Below, one piece after another: positions 43,144 through 51,670 of a stretch of 64,000 bases of DNA. The number at the start of each line of letters is the position of its first letter. Positions within the stretch are counted from its first letter, which is position 1. The stretch is taken from NCBI RefSeq assembly GCF_030145815.1, contig NZ_JAIXHL010000022.1, forward strand, positions 1 to 64,000, in the 5' to 3' direction. Below the pieces are notes generated by a model. That model ran no database searches, was not told the origin of the DNA, and was given only the letters and a program-made list of their open reading frames with translations. A program made the translations under genes and the position numbers. The DNA comes from Sphingomonas sp. GTDB lineage: Bacteria > Pseudomonadota > Alphaproteobacteria > Sphingomonadales > Sphingomonadaceae.

Positions 43144-44317
43144 GGCGCGGCTGGCGATCGTGGTCACCCACCCGATCCAGCATTTCGTCCCCTTTTACCG
43201 CGCGCTCGCCGCGCGCGACGACCTCGACGTCCACCTGATCTTCGGCGCGCCGGTCGGGGTTCAGGCCTATTTCGACGAGGAAATGAACGCCGAGATTTCC
43301 TGGAACATGGAAATGCTCGGCGGCTATTCGCACGAGTTCCTCGAAGACGCCCGCCCCGGCCAGCAGCCCAGCCCAAGCTGGCCGAGCAGCCCCGAGGTCG
43401 CCGAGCGGCTCGCGGCGTTCAAGCCCGACGCGGTGCTGCTCTATGGCTATAATCAGGCCAATGTGCGGCGCGCCTTATGGTGGTGCGGGCGAAACCGCGT
43501 GCCGGCGATGATCATCTCCGACAGCGAATTGCTGCAGGAGCGCGGCGGGATCAAGCAGGCGGTCAAGGCGCTGCTCGTGCGCCTCGTCTATTCGCGCATC
43601 TCTGCCTTCCTCTCGGTCGGCGACCGCAACGAGGACTATTACCGGCATTTCGGCGCGCCCGCCGATCGCATCTTCCGGTCGCCCTTCACCATCGACGAAG
43701 AAACCTACCGCGCCGCCCGCGCCAACCGCGCCGCGCTGCGGGCGCAGGTCCGTGCCGAGTTCGGCATTCCCGAGGACGAGATGCTGGCGCTGTTCGTCGG
43801 CAAGCTGTCGGCACGCAAACGGCCACAGGATTTGATCGACGCGCTCACCCGCTTCCATGCGGGGCACGGCATCGGCGCGCTGTTCGCCGGCAATGGCGAG
43901 TTGTTCGAGGAACTGAAGGCGCGCGCCGCTGCCGAAAACCTGCCCGCGCGCTTTGCCGGGTTCGTCAATGTCGATCGCCTGCCCGCACTTTACGCCGCCG
44001 CCGATGTGCTGGTGCACCCGTCGCAGGCCGATCCGCACCCGCTGATCACGTCCGAGGGCGCGTGCATGGGCCTGCCGATGATCTATAGCGACCGGATCGG
44101 CGCGGTCGGGCCGACAGACATTGCGCGTGAGGGCGAGAACGTCATCGTCTATCCCTGCGGCGATACCGCCGCGCTGGCCGAGGCGCTGGCGATCCTCGCC
44201 GCCGATCCGGACCAGCGCGCGGCAATGGCAAAGCGCTCGATCGAGATTTTCGACGAACTCGACATGCGCCGCAGCGTGGGCGGCGTGATGGCCGCACTTG
44301 ATGCCGTCCGCCGCTGA
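43136..44317 (+). CDS. Glycosyltransferase, GT-B fold (family 4-like)
   Basis: The product has 393 residues. The N-terminal domain reads LAIVVTHPIQHFVPFYRALA, a pattern of a distinct GT4 subgroup found in capsule loci. The C-terminal domain has LALFVGKLSARKRPQDLIDA and LVHPSQADPHPLITSEGACMG. It overlaps the previous FkbM stop by eight bases (ATGGCTAA). Its end overlaps the next glycosyltransferase. The sugar specificity is unknown. Confidence 0.86.
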   Translation: MAKARLAIVVTHPIQHFVPFYRALAARDDLDVHLIFGAPVGVQAYFDEEMNAEISWNMEMLGGYSHEFLEDARPGQQPSPSWPSSPEVAERLAAFKPDAVLLYGYNQANVRRALWWCGRNRVPAMIISDSELLQERGGIKQAVKALLVRLVYSRISAFLSVGDRNEDYYRHFGAPADRIFRSPFTIDEETYRAARANRAALRAQVRAEFGIPEDEMLALFVGKLSARKRPQDLIDALTRFHAGHGIGALFAGNGELFEELKARAAAENLPARFAGFVNVDRLPALYAAADVLVHPSQADPHPLITSEGACMGLPMIYSDRIGAVGPTDIAREGENVIVYPCGDTAALAEALAILAADPDQRAAMAKRSIEIFDELDMRRSVGGVMAALDAVRR

Positions 44318-45374
44318 TCCCCGCCACCCGATCCGCGCCGTCATGGCGACGGAGTTCTGGCACGGATCGACCGGCCGCGCGCTGGCGCAGGGGCTGCGCG
44401 GCGCTGGCTGGGATGTCGCCGAGGTCGATCTGGGGTCCTATCTCGGGCGCGCCCACGGCCTGATCCATCGCATCGCCAACCGCCTGCTCACCGGCCACGG
44501 CATCGCCGCCTATAACCGCGAGATTCTCGACCATGCCGCGCGGGTCGAGGCCGAGGTGCTGGTCACCGTCAAGGGCAGCTATATCAGCGCGGAGACGCTC
44601 GCGACGCTGCAGGCGCGCGGGGTGCGGACGGTGAATTTTTACCCGGATGTGGCGTATAACCATGCCGGCTCGTCGCCCGAGGCCTATGCCCGCTACGACC
44701 AGATCGTGACGACCAAGAGCTACCATCTCGACCATCTGCGCGAGACCTATGGCGCGGAGCGGACCGGCTTCGTCCATCACGGCTATGCGCCGTTGGTCCA
44801 TTCTCGGCGGCATGGCGACAACGTCCCCTATCGCTGGGACATTTCGCACATCGGCAATTTCTCGCCCTACAAGTTCGAGTATATGCTGGCGGTCGCGCGC
44901 GCCTTTCCCGACCGCAGCATCGCGGTGATCGGCAATGGCTGGGCTGGTCCGGCACAGGGAACCGAGCTTGAGCGCCATATCCTCGGCTACCCGCTGGTCG
45001 GCGACTATTTCGCCCGCGCGATCGAGGAAAGCCGCATCAACGTCGCGATGCATCACGGTCCGGTCCCGCCCGACGGGTGGCAGGACGTGACCTCGACCCG
45101 CACCTTCGAGATTCCGGCCTCGGGCGGCTTCATGCTGCATATCGACAATGACGAGGTGCGGTCGCTGTTCGTCCCCGGCGAAGAAATCGACGTGTTCGCC
45201 GACGCCGCGTCCTTGTGCGCGCGGATCGGGCACTACCTGAAGCATGACGATGACCGCCGCCGGATCGCCTTGGCGGGTCACGCACGCTGCGTTCCGGCCT
45301 ACAGCCTCGACGCGCGCGCTGCGGAGCTCGCGGCACTGCTCAGCGCACGCGGCGTCGTGCGGGGCGCGCCATGA
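44301..45374 (+). CDS. CgeB-like glycosyltransferase family protein
   Basis: The product has 357 residues. It resembles the CgeB/glycosyltransferase-1 group: AEVLVTVKGSYISAETLATL, VRTVNFYPDVAYNHAG, KSYHLDHLRETYGAERTGFV, a DISHIGNFSPYKFEYMLAVA donor-side start, and RTFEIPASGGFMLHIDN, where the Glu and the Gly-Gly are the family's late motif. The start is uncertain: ATG at 44301 overlaps the previous gene by 17 bases, TTG at 44298 is adjacent, and ATG at 44343 is also possible. Its stop overlaps wzx by ATGA. Confidence 0.8.
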   Translation: MPSAADPRHPIRAVMATEFWHGSTGRALAQGLRGAGWDVAEVDLGSYLGRAHGLIHRIANRLLTGHGIAAYNREILDHAARVEAEVLVTVKGSYISAETLATLQARGVRTVNFYPDVAYNHAGSSPEAYARYDQIVTTKSYHLDHLRETYGAERTGFVHHGYAPLVHSRRHGDNVPYRWDISHIGNFSPYKFEYMLAVARAFPDRSIAVIGNGWAGPAQGTELERHILGYPLVGDYFARAIEESRINVAMHHGPVPPDGWQDVTSTRTFEIPASGGFMLHIDNDEVRSLFVPGEEIDVFADAASLCARIGHYLKHDDDRRRIALAGHARCVPAYSLDARAAELAALLSARGVVRGAP

Positions 45375-46726
45375 GCCGCATCGCGTGGCTGCGCGCGCGG
45401 CTCACGCCCTCCTATCTGCTCGGGGCCAGCCCGGTTGCGACCTGGCTGCGCGGCGCAGGGTGGATCTTCGGATCGTCGATGGTCGAGCGTGCGGCCGCCC
45501 TCGTCCAGACCATATTGATCGCCCGTGCGATCGGTGCCGACGATTATGGCCGTTACGCGCTGCTGCTCAGCACCATCGCTCTCGCCTCCCCCATCGCTTC
45601 GCTGCAATTGCCCTATTCGGTCATCTCGATCGTCTCGCGCTTTTCGGAGCGCGACCCCGAGCGGGCGGGGGCAGTGATGCTGCTCGCCGACCGGCTGACC
45701 TGGGGCCTCACCCTCGCCTTCCTCGCGCTGTGCCTGCTCTGGCCTTCGGGGTTGTCCAGCTGGCTGCTCGGCGAGGGGCAGCATGGCTGGGCGGTGATCT
45801 TCAGTGGCGTGATCCTGCTCACCTCGGTGCAGGCGGGGCTCAGCGACGCGCTGCTGCAGGCGAAGCAGGAGTTTCGCGTGCTCGCGCTCGCCCGGTCATG
45901 GACCGCTGCAGCAGCCTTCGCGTTGCTCGTCCCCGTCGCCTTGTTCGCGCCCAGCCTCAACTATGTGATGGCGGCGGTCGCGGCCGCGAACGTGCTGCGC
46001 CTGCTCGCCGTAGCGATCCCCGCCCGCAGCCACCGCCGCACCCTGCGCACCGGCGTCCATATGCGCCCCGCCTTGGCCCATGCCAGCGTGATCTTTGCCT
46101 TCTCGGTCCCCAGCGGACTGCTGTCGGTGGTTCAGGGTGGCGCGGCGTGGCTCGGCAATTATGTGCTGTCGCGCTCGCCCGCCGGGTTCACCGACCTCGC
46201 GATCATCAACACCGGGGTGCAGTGGCGGCTGCCGGTACTGATGGTGATGGGGTCGCTCGCCTCGGCGATCCTGCCGATGCTGGGCGCGTCGATCGGCAAG
46301 GCGAAGCATGGCGAGGTGCAACGGCTGCAGCGCTACAATATGGTCGTCAATCTCGGCCTCGCGACATTGTTCAGCGGCGTGGTGATCGCCGCTGCGCCGC
46401 TGATCCTCGCGGTCTATGGCGAGAGCTTCCGGGGGAACAGCTATCTCTTCGCGCTGATCGTCATCGCGCTGATCCCGACCGTCTATTGCAATGTGCACCA
46501 GCAATTGCTGGTCGCGCGCGGGACGATGTGGACCCAGCTGTGGCTGTTCGCGCCCTATGGGCTAGTCGTGGTCGGCGGCACCTGGTGGTACGCGGCCAAC
46601 CTTACCGGCGAAATTCTGGCCTATATCCAACTCGCTGGTTGGGTGGTAACGGCCATCGCGATCGGGATCTGGGTCCGAATCGACCGGCGCGCGCCGGTGG
46701 AATCGCCGGGCACACCATCAGTTTGA
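45371..46726 (+). CDS. Polysaccharide flippase (Wzx-like, MATE/MOP superfamily)
   Basis: The product has 451 residues and about twelve membrane helices spread over the whole length, from GAGWIFGSSMVERAAALVQT to the final helix IAIGIWVRI. The helix-rich N-terminus with ILIARAIGADDYGRYALLLS is the Wzx/RfbX hallmark. Wzx moves undecaprenyl-linked repeats across the inner membrane. It ends the first coupled block; 40 bases separate it from asnB copy 2. It pairs functionally with a Wzy-like protein at 30979 or the O-antigen-ligase-like protein at 52929. Confidence 0.88.
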   Translation: MSRIAWLRARLTPSYLLGASPVATWLRGAGWIFGSSMVERAAALVQTILIARAIGADDYGRYALLLSTIALASPIASLQLPYSVISIVSRFSERDPERAGAVMLLADRLTWGLTLAFLALCLLWPSGLSSWLLGEGQHGWAVIFSGVILLTSVQAGLSDALLQAKQEFRVLALARSWTAAAAFALLVPVALFAPSLNYVMAAVAAANVLRLLAVAIPARSHRRTLRTGVHMRPALAHASVIFAFSVPSGLLSVVQGGAAWLGNYVLSRSPAGFTDLAIINTGVQWRLPVLMVMGSLASAILPMLGASIGKAKHGEVQRLQRYNMVVNLGLATLFSGVVIAAAPLILAVYGESFRGNSYLFALIVIALIPTVYCNVHQQLLVARGTMWTQLWLFAPYGLVVVGGTWWYAANLTGEILAYIQLAGWVVTAIAIGIWVRIDRRAPVESPGTPSV

Positions 46727-46766
46727 GGCAGCTCTAGCGCCTTGCCGCCTTTGGGGAACGGGAAGC

Positions 46767-48689
46767 ATGTGCGGAATTCTGGGTTGGGTCGGCAAGCGGC
46801 CGCTGGAGGTCGAGCGGTATCGCGCCGCGCTCGACACGATTGCGCATCGCGGGCCTGACGGCGCGGGCGACTGGAGCGATGCGGAGGCGGGCGTGTGGTT
46901 CGGCCATCGCCGCCTGTCGATCATCGACCTGAGCCATGCCGGCGATCAGCCGATGCACTCGGCGGATGGCCGCTATGTCATGATCTTCAACGGCGAGATC
47001 TATAATTATGTCGAGCTGCGGCAGGAACTGAGCGCGCTCGGCGCCAGCTTTACCTCGCACAGCGACAGCGAAGCGATCATCGAGGGGTATCGCGTCTGGG
47101 GCCGCAAGGTCGTGGACAAGCTGAACGGCATGTTCGCGTTCATGATCCTCGACCGCACGACGCGCACGATGTTCGGCGCGCGCGACCGCTATGGCGAAAA
47201 GCCGCTGCTGTTCGCGCGCGGCGACGGGTTCATCGCGTTCGGGTCGGAATATAAGGCGCTGCTCAGCCTGCCCGGCATCGGGCGGGGGTATGACGATTTC
47301 CGCGTGCTGCGCGCGGCGGTGAACCCGAGCAAAGGCCTCGACGCCGATCCGCAGACGGCGTTCGATGCGATCGAACAATTGCTGCCGGGCGAGGCGATCG
47401 CCTTCGACCTCCAGCGACTCGAACCCGAAATCTGGCGCTATTACGCGCCGCGCTACGACGCCAGCCGCGCGAAGGCGAAGGACGCCGACGTTTTCGCCGA
47501 ATTCCGCGAGCTGCTGACCGATTCGGTGCGCATCCGCCTGCGCAGCGACGTGCCGGTGGGGTCGTGCCTGTCGGGCGGGCTCGATTCGAGCGCGATCGTG
47601 TGCATCGCGCGCCAGCTGGTCGGCGACGATGCCGAATACAACACCTTCACCGGCCATTTCCCCGGCACCCCGGCGGACGAATATCATTTCGCCAAGGTCG
47701 TGATCGACGCGACCAACGTGAAGAGCCATCTGGTCGAGCCGACGGTCGACCGACTGATCGACGACCTGCCCGATTTCATCTGGCACAACGAACTGCCGAC
47801 CGGCGGGTCGAGCCAGTTCGCGCAGTGGTGCGTGTTCCACCTCGCCAAGCAGCACAATGTCACCGTGCTGCTCGACGGCCAAGGGTCGGACGAGCTGCTC
47901 GGCGGGTACGAGACCTATTTCGCGCTCTATCTCGACAGCCTGCGCGAGACCGGCGACCGCGCACGGCTCGATGCGGAGATGCCGCAGATCGAGGCGCGCT
48001 ATCCCGGCGTGCTCACCCCGCCGTCGCGCGCGCTGCGCGACCGCCTGCCCTTCCGCCTGCGCCACATGCTCGCCAACCGCATGGGCAAGGGGTCGAGCGT
48101 GCTCTACGCCATCGAGCCCGGCATTGCGCAGAAGATCATGGCGCAGGACGCGCGCACGCGGCAGGACCAGTTCCACCCGCTTGCCAGCGCGCTGGCGGAG
48201 GATAGTTTCGGCGGCTTCCTGACCACCCTACTGCGCTATGGCGACCGCAATTCGATGGCGCATTCGCGCGAGGTGCGCCTGCCCTTCTGCGACCATCGCC
48301 TTGCCGATTTCGCGCTGTCGCTCCCGCCGCATCTGCTGATGGGCGAGGTGCAGACCAAGCGTGTGCTGCGCGAAAGCATGCGCGGCGTGCTGCCCGAGGA
48401 TATCCGCGCGCGCTGGCGCAAACAGGGGTTCAACCCGCCACAGGATCTGTGGTTCAAGTCGCCCCGGCTGCAGACCATGGTCCGCGACCTGTTCGCGTCG
48501 CAAAGCTTCCGCCAGTCGCCCTATTGGCAGGCCGGCTACTGGAACCGCATCCTCGACCGCGCTGTCGCGGGTGAGGCGGGTCTGGGCTGGATCCTGTGGC
48601 AGCCGTTCATCATCGAAAGCTGGCGCCGGGAGTTCTTCGGACGGCTCGACAGCGCCGCACCCGCTTCACCCCTTCGCACGGCTGCGTAA
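46767..48689 (+). CDS. Asparagine synthase-type glutamine amidotransferase (copy 2)
   Basis: The product has 640 residues. Cys2 (MCGILGWVGK), RRLSIIDLSHAGDQPM, FNGEIYNYVELRQEL and RDRYGEKPLLFA form the glutaminase domain. The synthetase domain has the canonical loop SCLSGGLDSSAIV and LDGQGSDELLGGYETYF. Compared with copy 1 it keeps SGGxDS and is longer, so the two are diverged and probably act on different carboxylates. It precedes a pair of FkbM genes by 54 bases. Its exact substrate is unknown. Confidence 0.92.
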   Translation: MCGILGWVGKRPLEVERYRAALDTIAHRGPDGAGDWSDAEAGVWFGHRRLSIIDLSHAGDQPMHSADGRYVMIFNGEIYNYVELRQELSALGASFTSHSDSEAIIEGYRVWGRKVVDKLNGMFAFMILDRTTRTMFGARDRYGEKPLLFARGDGFIAFGSEYKALLSLPGIGRGYDDFRVLRAAVNPSKGLDADPQTAFDAIEQLLPGEAIAFDLQRLEPEIWRYYAPRYDASRAKAKDADVFAEFRELLTDSVRIRLRSDVPVGSCLSGGLDSSAIVCIARQLVGDDAEYNTFTGHFPGTPADEYHFAKVVIDATNVKSHLVEPTVDRLIDDLPDFIWHNELPTGGSSQFAQWCVFHLAKQHNVTVLLDGQGSDELLGGYETYFALYLDSLRETGDRARLDAEMPQIEARYPGVLTPPSRALRDRLPFRLRHMLANRMGKGSSVLYAIEPGIAQKIMAQDARTRQDQFHPLASALAEDSFGGFLTTLLRYGDRNSMAHSREVRLPFCDHRLADFALSLPPHLLMGEVQTKRVLRESMRGVLPEDIRARWRKQGFNPPQDLWFKSPRLQTMVRDLFASQSFRQSPYWQAGYWNRILDRAVAGEAGLGWILWQPFIIESWRREFFGRLDSAAPASPLRTAA

Positions 48690-48743
48690 CCCAAGCCGTT
48701 CTCCGCCGCGTTTCCACCCCTCGCAGACCGCAAGGTTCTCTTC

Positions 48744-49568
48744 ATGCTGAATGCCAAATCGCGCCATTATCTGCTCCAGCGCATCTTCTGGAACCCGGTC
48801 GGCGCGCGCTTTGCCCGCGCCTTCATCCGGTTCAGCCGCAAGTTCGACGTGGTCGTCCGCAATTACTCGCTGAATGGCGAGACCAATGGCGAGCGCTGGC
48901 TGCTGACGCTGATGGACGAAACGCCGACGATCATCGACGTGGGCTTCCATGACGGTGCCTCGACCGCCGAGATGCTGAAGGCGCGTCCGCAGGGCAAGGT
49001 CGTCGGCTCCGACCCCTCGCGCTTCGCCGCCGAGCGCTATGCCGCCGATTTCGCGCAGGACAGTCGCGTGACCTTCGTCAATCAGGGCCTCGCCGCCGAG
49101 CCGGGCGAGCTCGAGTTCCACGATTACGAAAACATGTGCAACAGCCTCGCCCCGCGCAAGGAGCTGCCGGGCGAAGTGCCGACCACCTACAAGGTACCGA
49201 TAACCACGCTCGACAGCTGGTGCGCGGAAAACGGGATCGACCACGTCAACTTCATGAAGGTCGATGCCGAGGGTTACGACCTCCACGTCCTCGAAGGCGC
49301 CAAGCAGCTGCTGGAAAACCAGAAGATCGACATCTTCATGTTCGAATTCGCCAGCGGCTGGACCGCGTCGAAGCGTTATCTGTGGGAAGTCGACGAGTAT
49401 TTCGCGCCGCTCCCGTACAAGCTCTATCATCTGTTCAACGGCTTCCTGACGCCGCTGACCTATGAGGTCGAACGCGATTCCTGCACGACGCGCTACGCCA
49501 TGTATGTCGGCGTCAGCGACACACGGATGGCGCGCGGCGACATCCCCGTGCGCGACTACGGGCTCTGA
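48744..49568 (+). CDS. FkbM family methyltransferase (fourth of five)
   Basis: The product has 274 residues. Motif I is TIIDVGFHDGASTAEMLKAR, again an atypical SAM loop (DVGFHDG), with VVGSDPSRFAAERY after it. The FkbM acidic motif is FMKVDAEGYDLHVLEGAK. An extended C-terminal part contains WEVDEYFAPLPYKLYHLFNG. It has its own start 54 bases after asnB copy 2 and ends five bases before the next FkbM gene. It is probably a glycan O-methyltransferase. Confidence 0.85.
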   Translation: MLNAKSRHYLLQRIFWNPVGARFARAFIRFSRKFDVVVRNYSLNGETNGERWLLTLMDETPTIIDVGFHDGASTAEMLKARPQGKVVGSDPSRFAAERYAADFAQDSRVTFVNQGLAAEPGELEFHDYENMCNSLAPRKELPGEVPTTYKVPITTLDSWCAENGIDHVNFMKVDAEGYDLHVLEGAKQLLENQKIDIFMFEFASGWTASKRYLWEVDEYFAPLPYKLYHLFNGFLTPLTYEVERDSCTTRYAMYVGVSDTRMARGDIPVRDYGL

Positions 49569-49573
49569 TCGTC

Positions 49574-50434
49574 ATGGCTCTCGAACACGCCGTCATCGCC
49601 CTTGCCACCGCACTCCCGCGCGGCGGGCACAGCCTGATCAAGCTGCTGCGCCCGGTGCTGCCGGGCCTGCGCCACTATCCGGCCAAGCTCAAGTCGAGCA
49701 GCATGACGCTGCGCGGCGATCTCGGGCTCAACGTCTTCTACCCGCTCGCGGTCCACGGCTATTACACCCATCAGACCGTCGAGGATGACGTCATCGCTTA
49801 TGTCGCCCGCGACGCGCGGGTGATCGCCGATGTCGGCGGCAATATCGGATATATCACCGCGCTGATGGCCAGCGCAGCGCCGAGCGCGAAGATCGTCGCG
49901 TTCGAACCGCTTCCGCTCTGCCAGCCCTATCTGGCGCAGGTCGCGGCGCATTATCCCGGCGTGTCGGTGGTCGCCAAGGCGGTCGGGGCCGAGCCCGGCA
50001 CCGCCGAATTCAGCCTGCGCGCGCAGGTCGATCGCTCGTCCTTCTCGGGCAGCGGTGACACCAATGCCGAGCTGCTGCAGGTGCCCGTCACCACGCTCGA
50101 CATCGAGCTGGCGGGGCAGGATGTCGACCTGATCAAGATCGACGTCGAAGGGTTCGAGGATGTGGTCCTTGCCGGCGCACATGAAACGGTCGCGCGCTGT
50201 CGCCCGTTCGTGGTGTTCGAGGCCTATGAACTCGATGTGCTGCGCCGCGTCCTCGCCTTTTTCGACAAGGTCGGTGGCGACTATGCGATCTACCGCATCG
50301 CCGAGAATGGCGCGCTGCGCCTGCTCGCCGACCATGAACGGCAGGATGACGAGACCTGCAACTTCGTCGCCTGGCCGCCGCACCGCCCGTTGCCGGAGGG
50401 CCTGCGCGTCCCCGCCAGCTACAAGCGACCCTGA
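49574..50434 (+). CDS. FkbM family methyltransferase (fifth of five)
   Basis: The product has 286 residues. Motif I is VIADVGGNIGYITALMA, with KIVAFEPLPLCQPYLAQVA next and the FkbM motif LIKIDVEGFEDVVLAGAHE. The ATG at 49574 is in frame from MALEHAVIALATALP. With its neighbour at 48744 this is the second FkbM pair of the locus. It is probably a sugar methyltransferase with an unknown acceptor. Confidence 0.87.
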   Translation: MALEHAVIALATALPRGGHSLIKLLRPVLPGLRHYPAKLKSSSMTLRGDLGLNVFYPLAVHGYYTHQTVEDDVIAYVARDARVIADVGGNIGYITALMASAAPSAKIVAFEPLPLCQPYLAQVAAHYPGVSVVAKAVGAEPGTAEFSLRAQVDRSSFSGSGDTNAELLQVPVTTLDIELAGQDVDLIKIDVEGFEDVVLAGAHETVARCRPFVVFEAYELDVLRRVLAFFDKVGGDYAIYRIAENGALRLLADHERQDDETCNFVAWPPHRPLPEGLRVPASYKRP

Positions 50435-50442
50435 GCCAAGCC

Positions 50443-51669
50443 ATGCGTTGCGTGTTCGTGTCCGACATGTCCCCGGCCTTGGGACATGTCTATGGCCTGC
50501 GGGTGATCTCGCTCGCCCGCGCGATGGCGGTGCGGGGGCATCAGATTTTGGTGATCGCGCCGGTTGCCGATCCTACCTCGCCCGGCGAGACTGCGCAGTC
50601 GATCGCCGACAAGATCGCCGCGCATGACTGGGCGACCCCGCTGCTGCTCGAACTCGCCCCGCGCGACTATCCACTGCTGCGCCTGCAGCGTTCGCAGAGC
50701 GCACCCGGCCTGCTCCGCCGCCTCGCTACTGCCTGGCTCATCGCGGTCGAGGGCGGGGTGCATGGCGACTGGGTCGCCGCCGCGCGTGCGGCACATGGCC
50801 CGATCCTCAAAGCGTTCAAGGCCGACATCGTCTGGGCCAATTTCGGCAATCTGAGCAATCTGGTGGTCGGCCAGCAACTGGCGCGTGCCGCAGGCGTGCC
50901 GTGGACGATCGACTTCAAGGACAATTTCGCCAACTATGTCCCCGGCGGGCTGCACGGCGTGCTGCAACGCCGCTTCGCCGATGCCGCTGCGTTCACCAGC
51001 AATGCCGAGTTGCACGCCGGGATCGCCGCGCGCTGGTTCAGCCAGCCGCACGAGGTAATCTACTCCAGCATCGCCCCATCGATGGTCGCCGCACCCGACA
51101 GCCGCCCGCGCCGCGACAAGTTCCTCGTGACGCTGATCGGCAGCACCTATGCCGACGACTTCCTCGAACGCTTCATGTCCGGCTTTGCGGCGTGGGTGAA
51201 GGCGGGCGGGGCCGAGCGACGCCACGCCACGCTGTTCCACTATGCCGGGGCCGCCGAGACCAATGTGCGCGCTGCAATCGGCAAAGCCGGGCTGGACTGT
51301 GTGGCGAGCGTCGAGCGCAACGTGCCGCACGACCGGCTGGCGAAGCTGTGCCATGATGCGGCGGTCAATTGCTATATCTGGGCGACCTTCGGCTTCCACC
51401 ACAAGGCGCTGGAGCTAATGGCGTGCCGCCGCCCGCTGATCACCTTCCCCGGCGAGCATCCCGAAACCTTCGTGCTCGCCGAGCGTGTGAAGGGCGACCT
51501 GCGCACCTGCACCGACGCGGCGCAGCTAACCGCGACGCTGGACGCGGTGTGGGATGCATGGAAGGCAGACGCAATCCCCGCCACCGATCCGGACCTGTCC
51601 TCGGTTACGTGGGACGCGGGCGCTGGGCAGCTCGAACAGGTCTTCGCGACAGCAATCGCGGGGCGCTGA
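50443..51669 (+). CDS. Glycosyltransferase, GT-B fold
   Basis: The product has 408 residues. The N-terminus FVSDMSPALGHVYGLRVISL and the middle WTIDFKDNFANYVPGGLHGV suggest a GT4-type enzyme with a WbuB-like acceptor domain. The C-terminal domain contains LVTLIGSTYADDFLERFMSG and FHHKALELMACRRPLITFPG, with the donor-site Glu. It ends one base before the convergent 51671 gene. The linkage and sugar are not predictable. Confidence 0.8.
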   Translation: MRCVFVSDMSPALGHVYGLRVISLARAMAVRGHQILVIAPVADPTSPGETAQSIADKIAAHDWATPLLLELAPRDYPLLRLQRSQSAPGLLRRLATAWLIAVEGGVHGDWVAAARAAHGPILKAFKADIVWANFGNLSNLVVGQQLARAAGVPWTIDFKDNFANYVPGGLHGVLQRRFADAAAFTSNAELHAGIAARWFSQPHEVIYSSIAPSMVAAPDSRPRRDKFLVTLIGSTYADDFLERFMSGFAAWVKAGGAERRHATLFHYAGAAETNVRAAIGKAGLDCVASVERNVPHDRLAKLCHDAAVNCYIWATFGFHHKALELMACRRPLITFPGEHPETFVLAERVKGDLRTCTDAAQLTATLDAVWDAWKADAIPATDPDLSSVTWDAGAGQLEQVFATAIAGR

Positions 51670-51670
51670 G

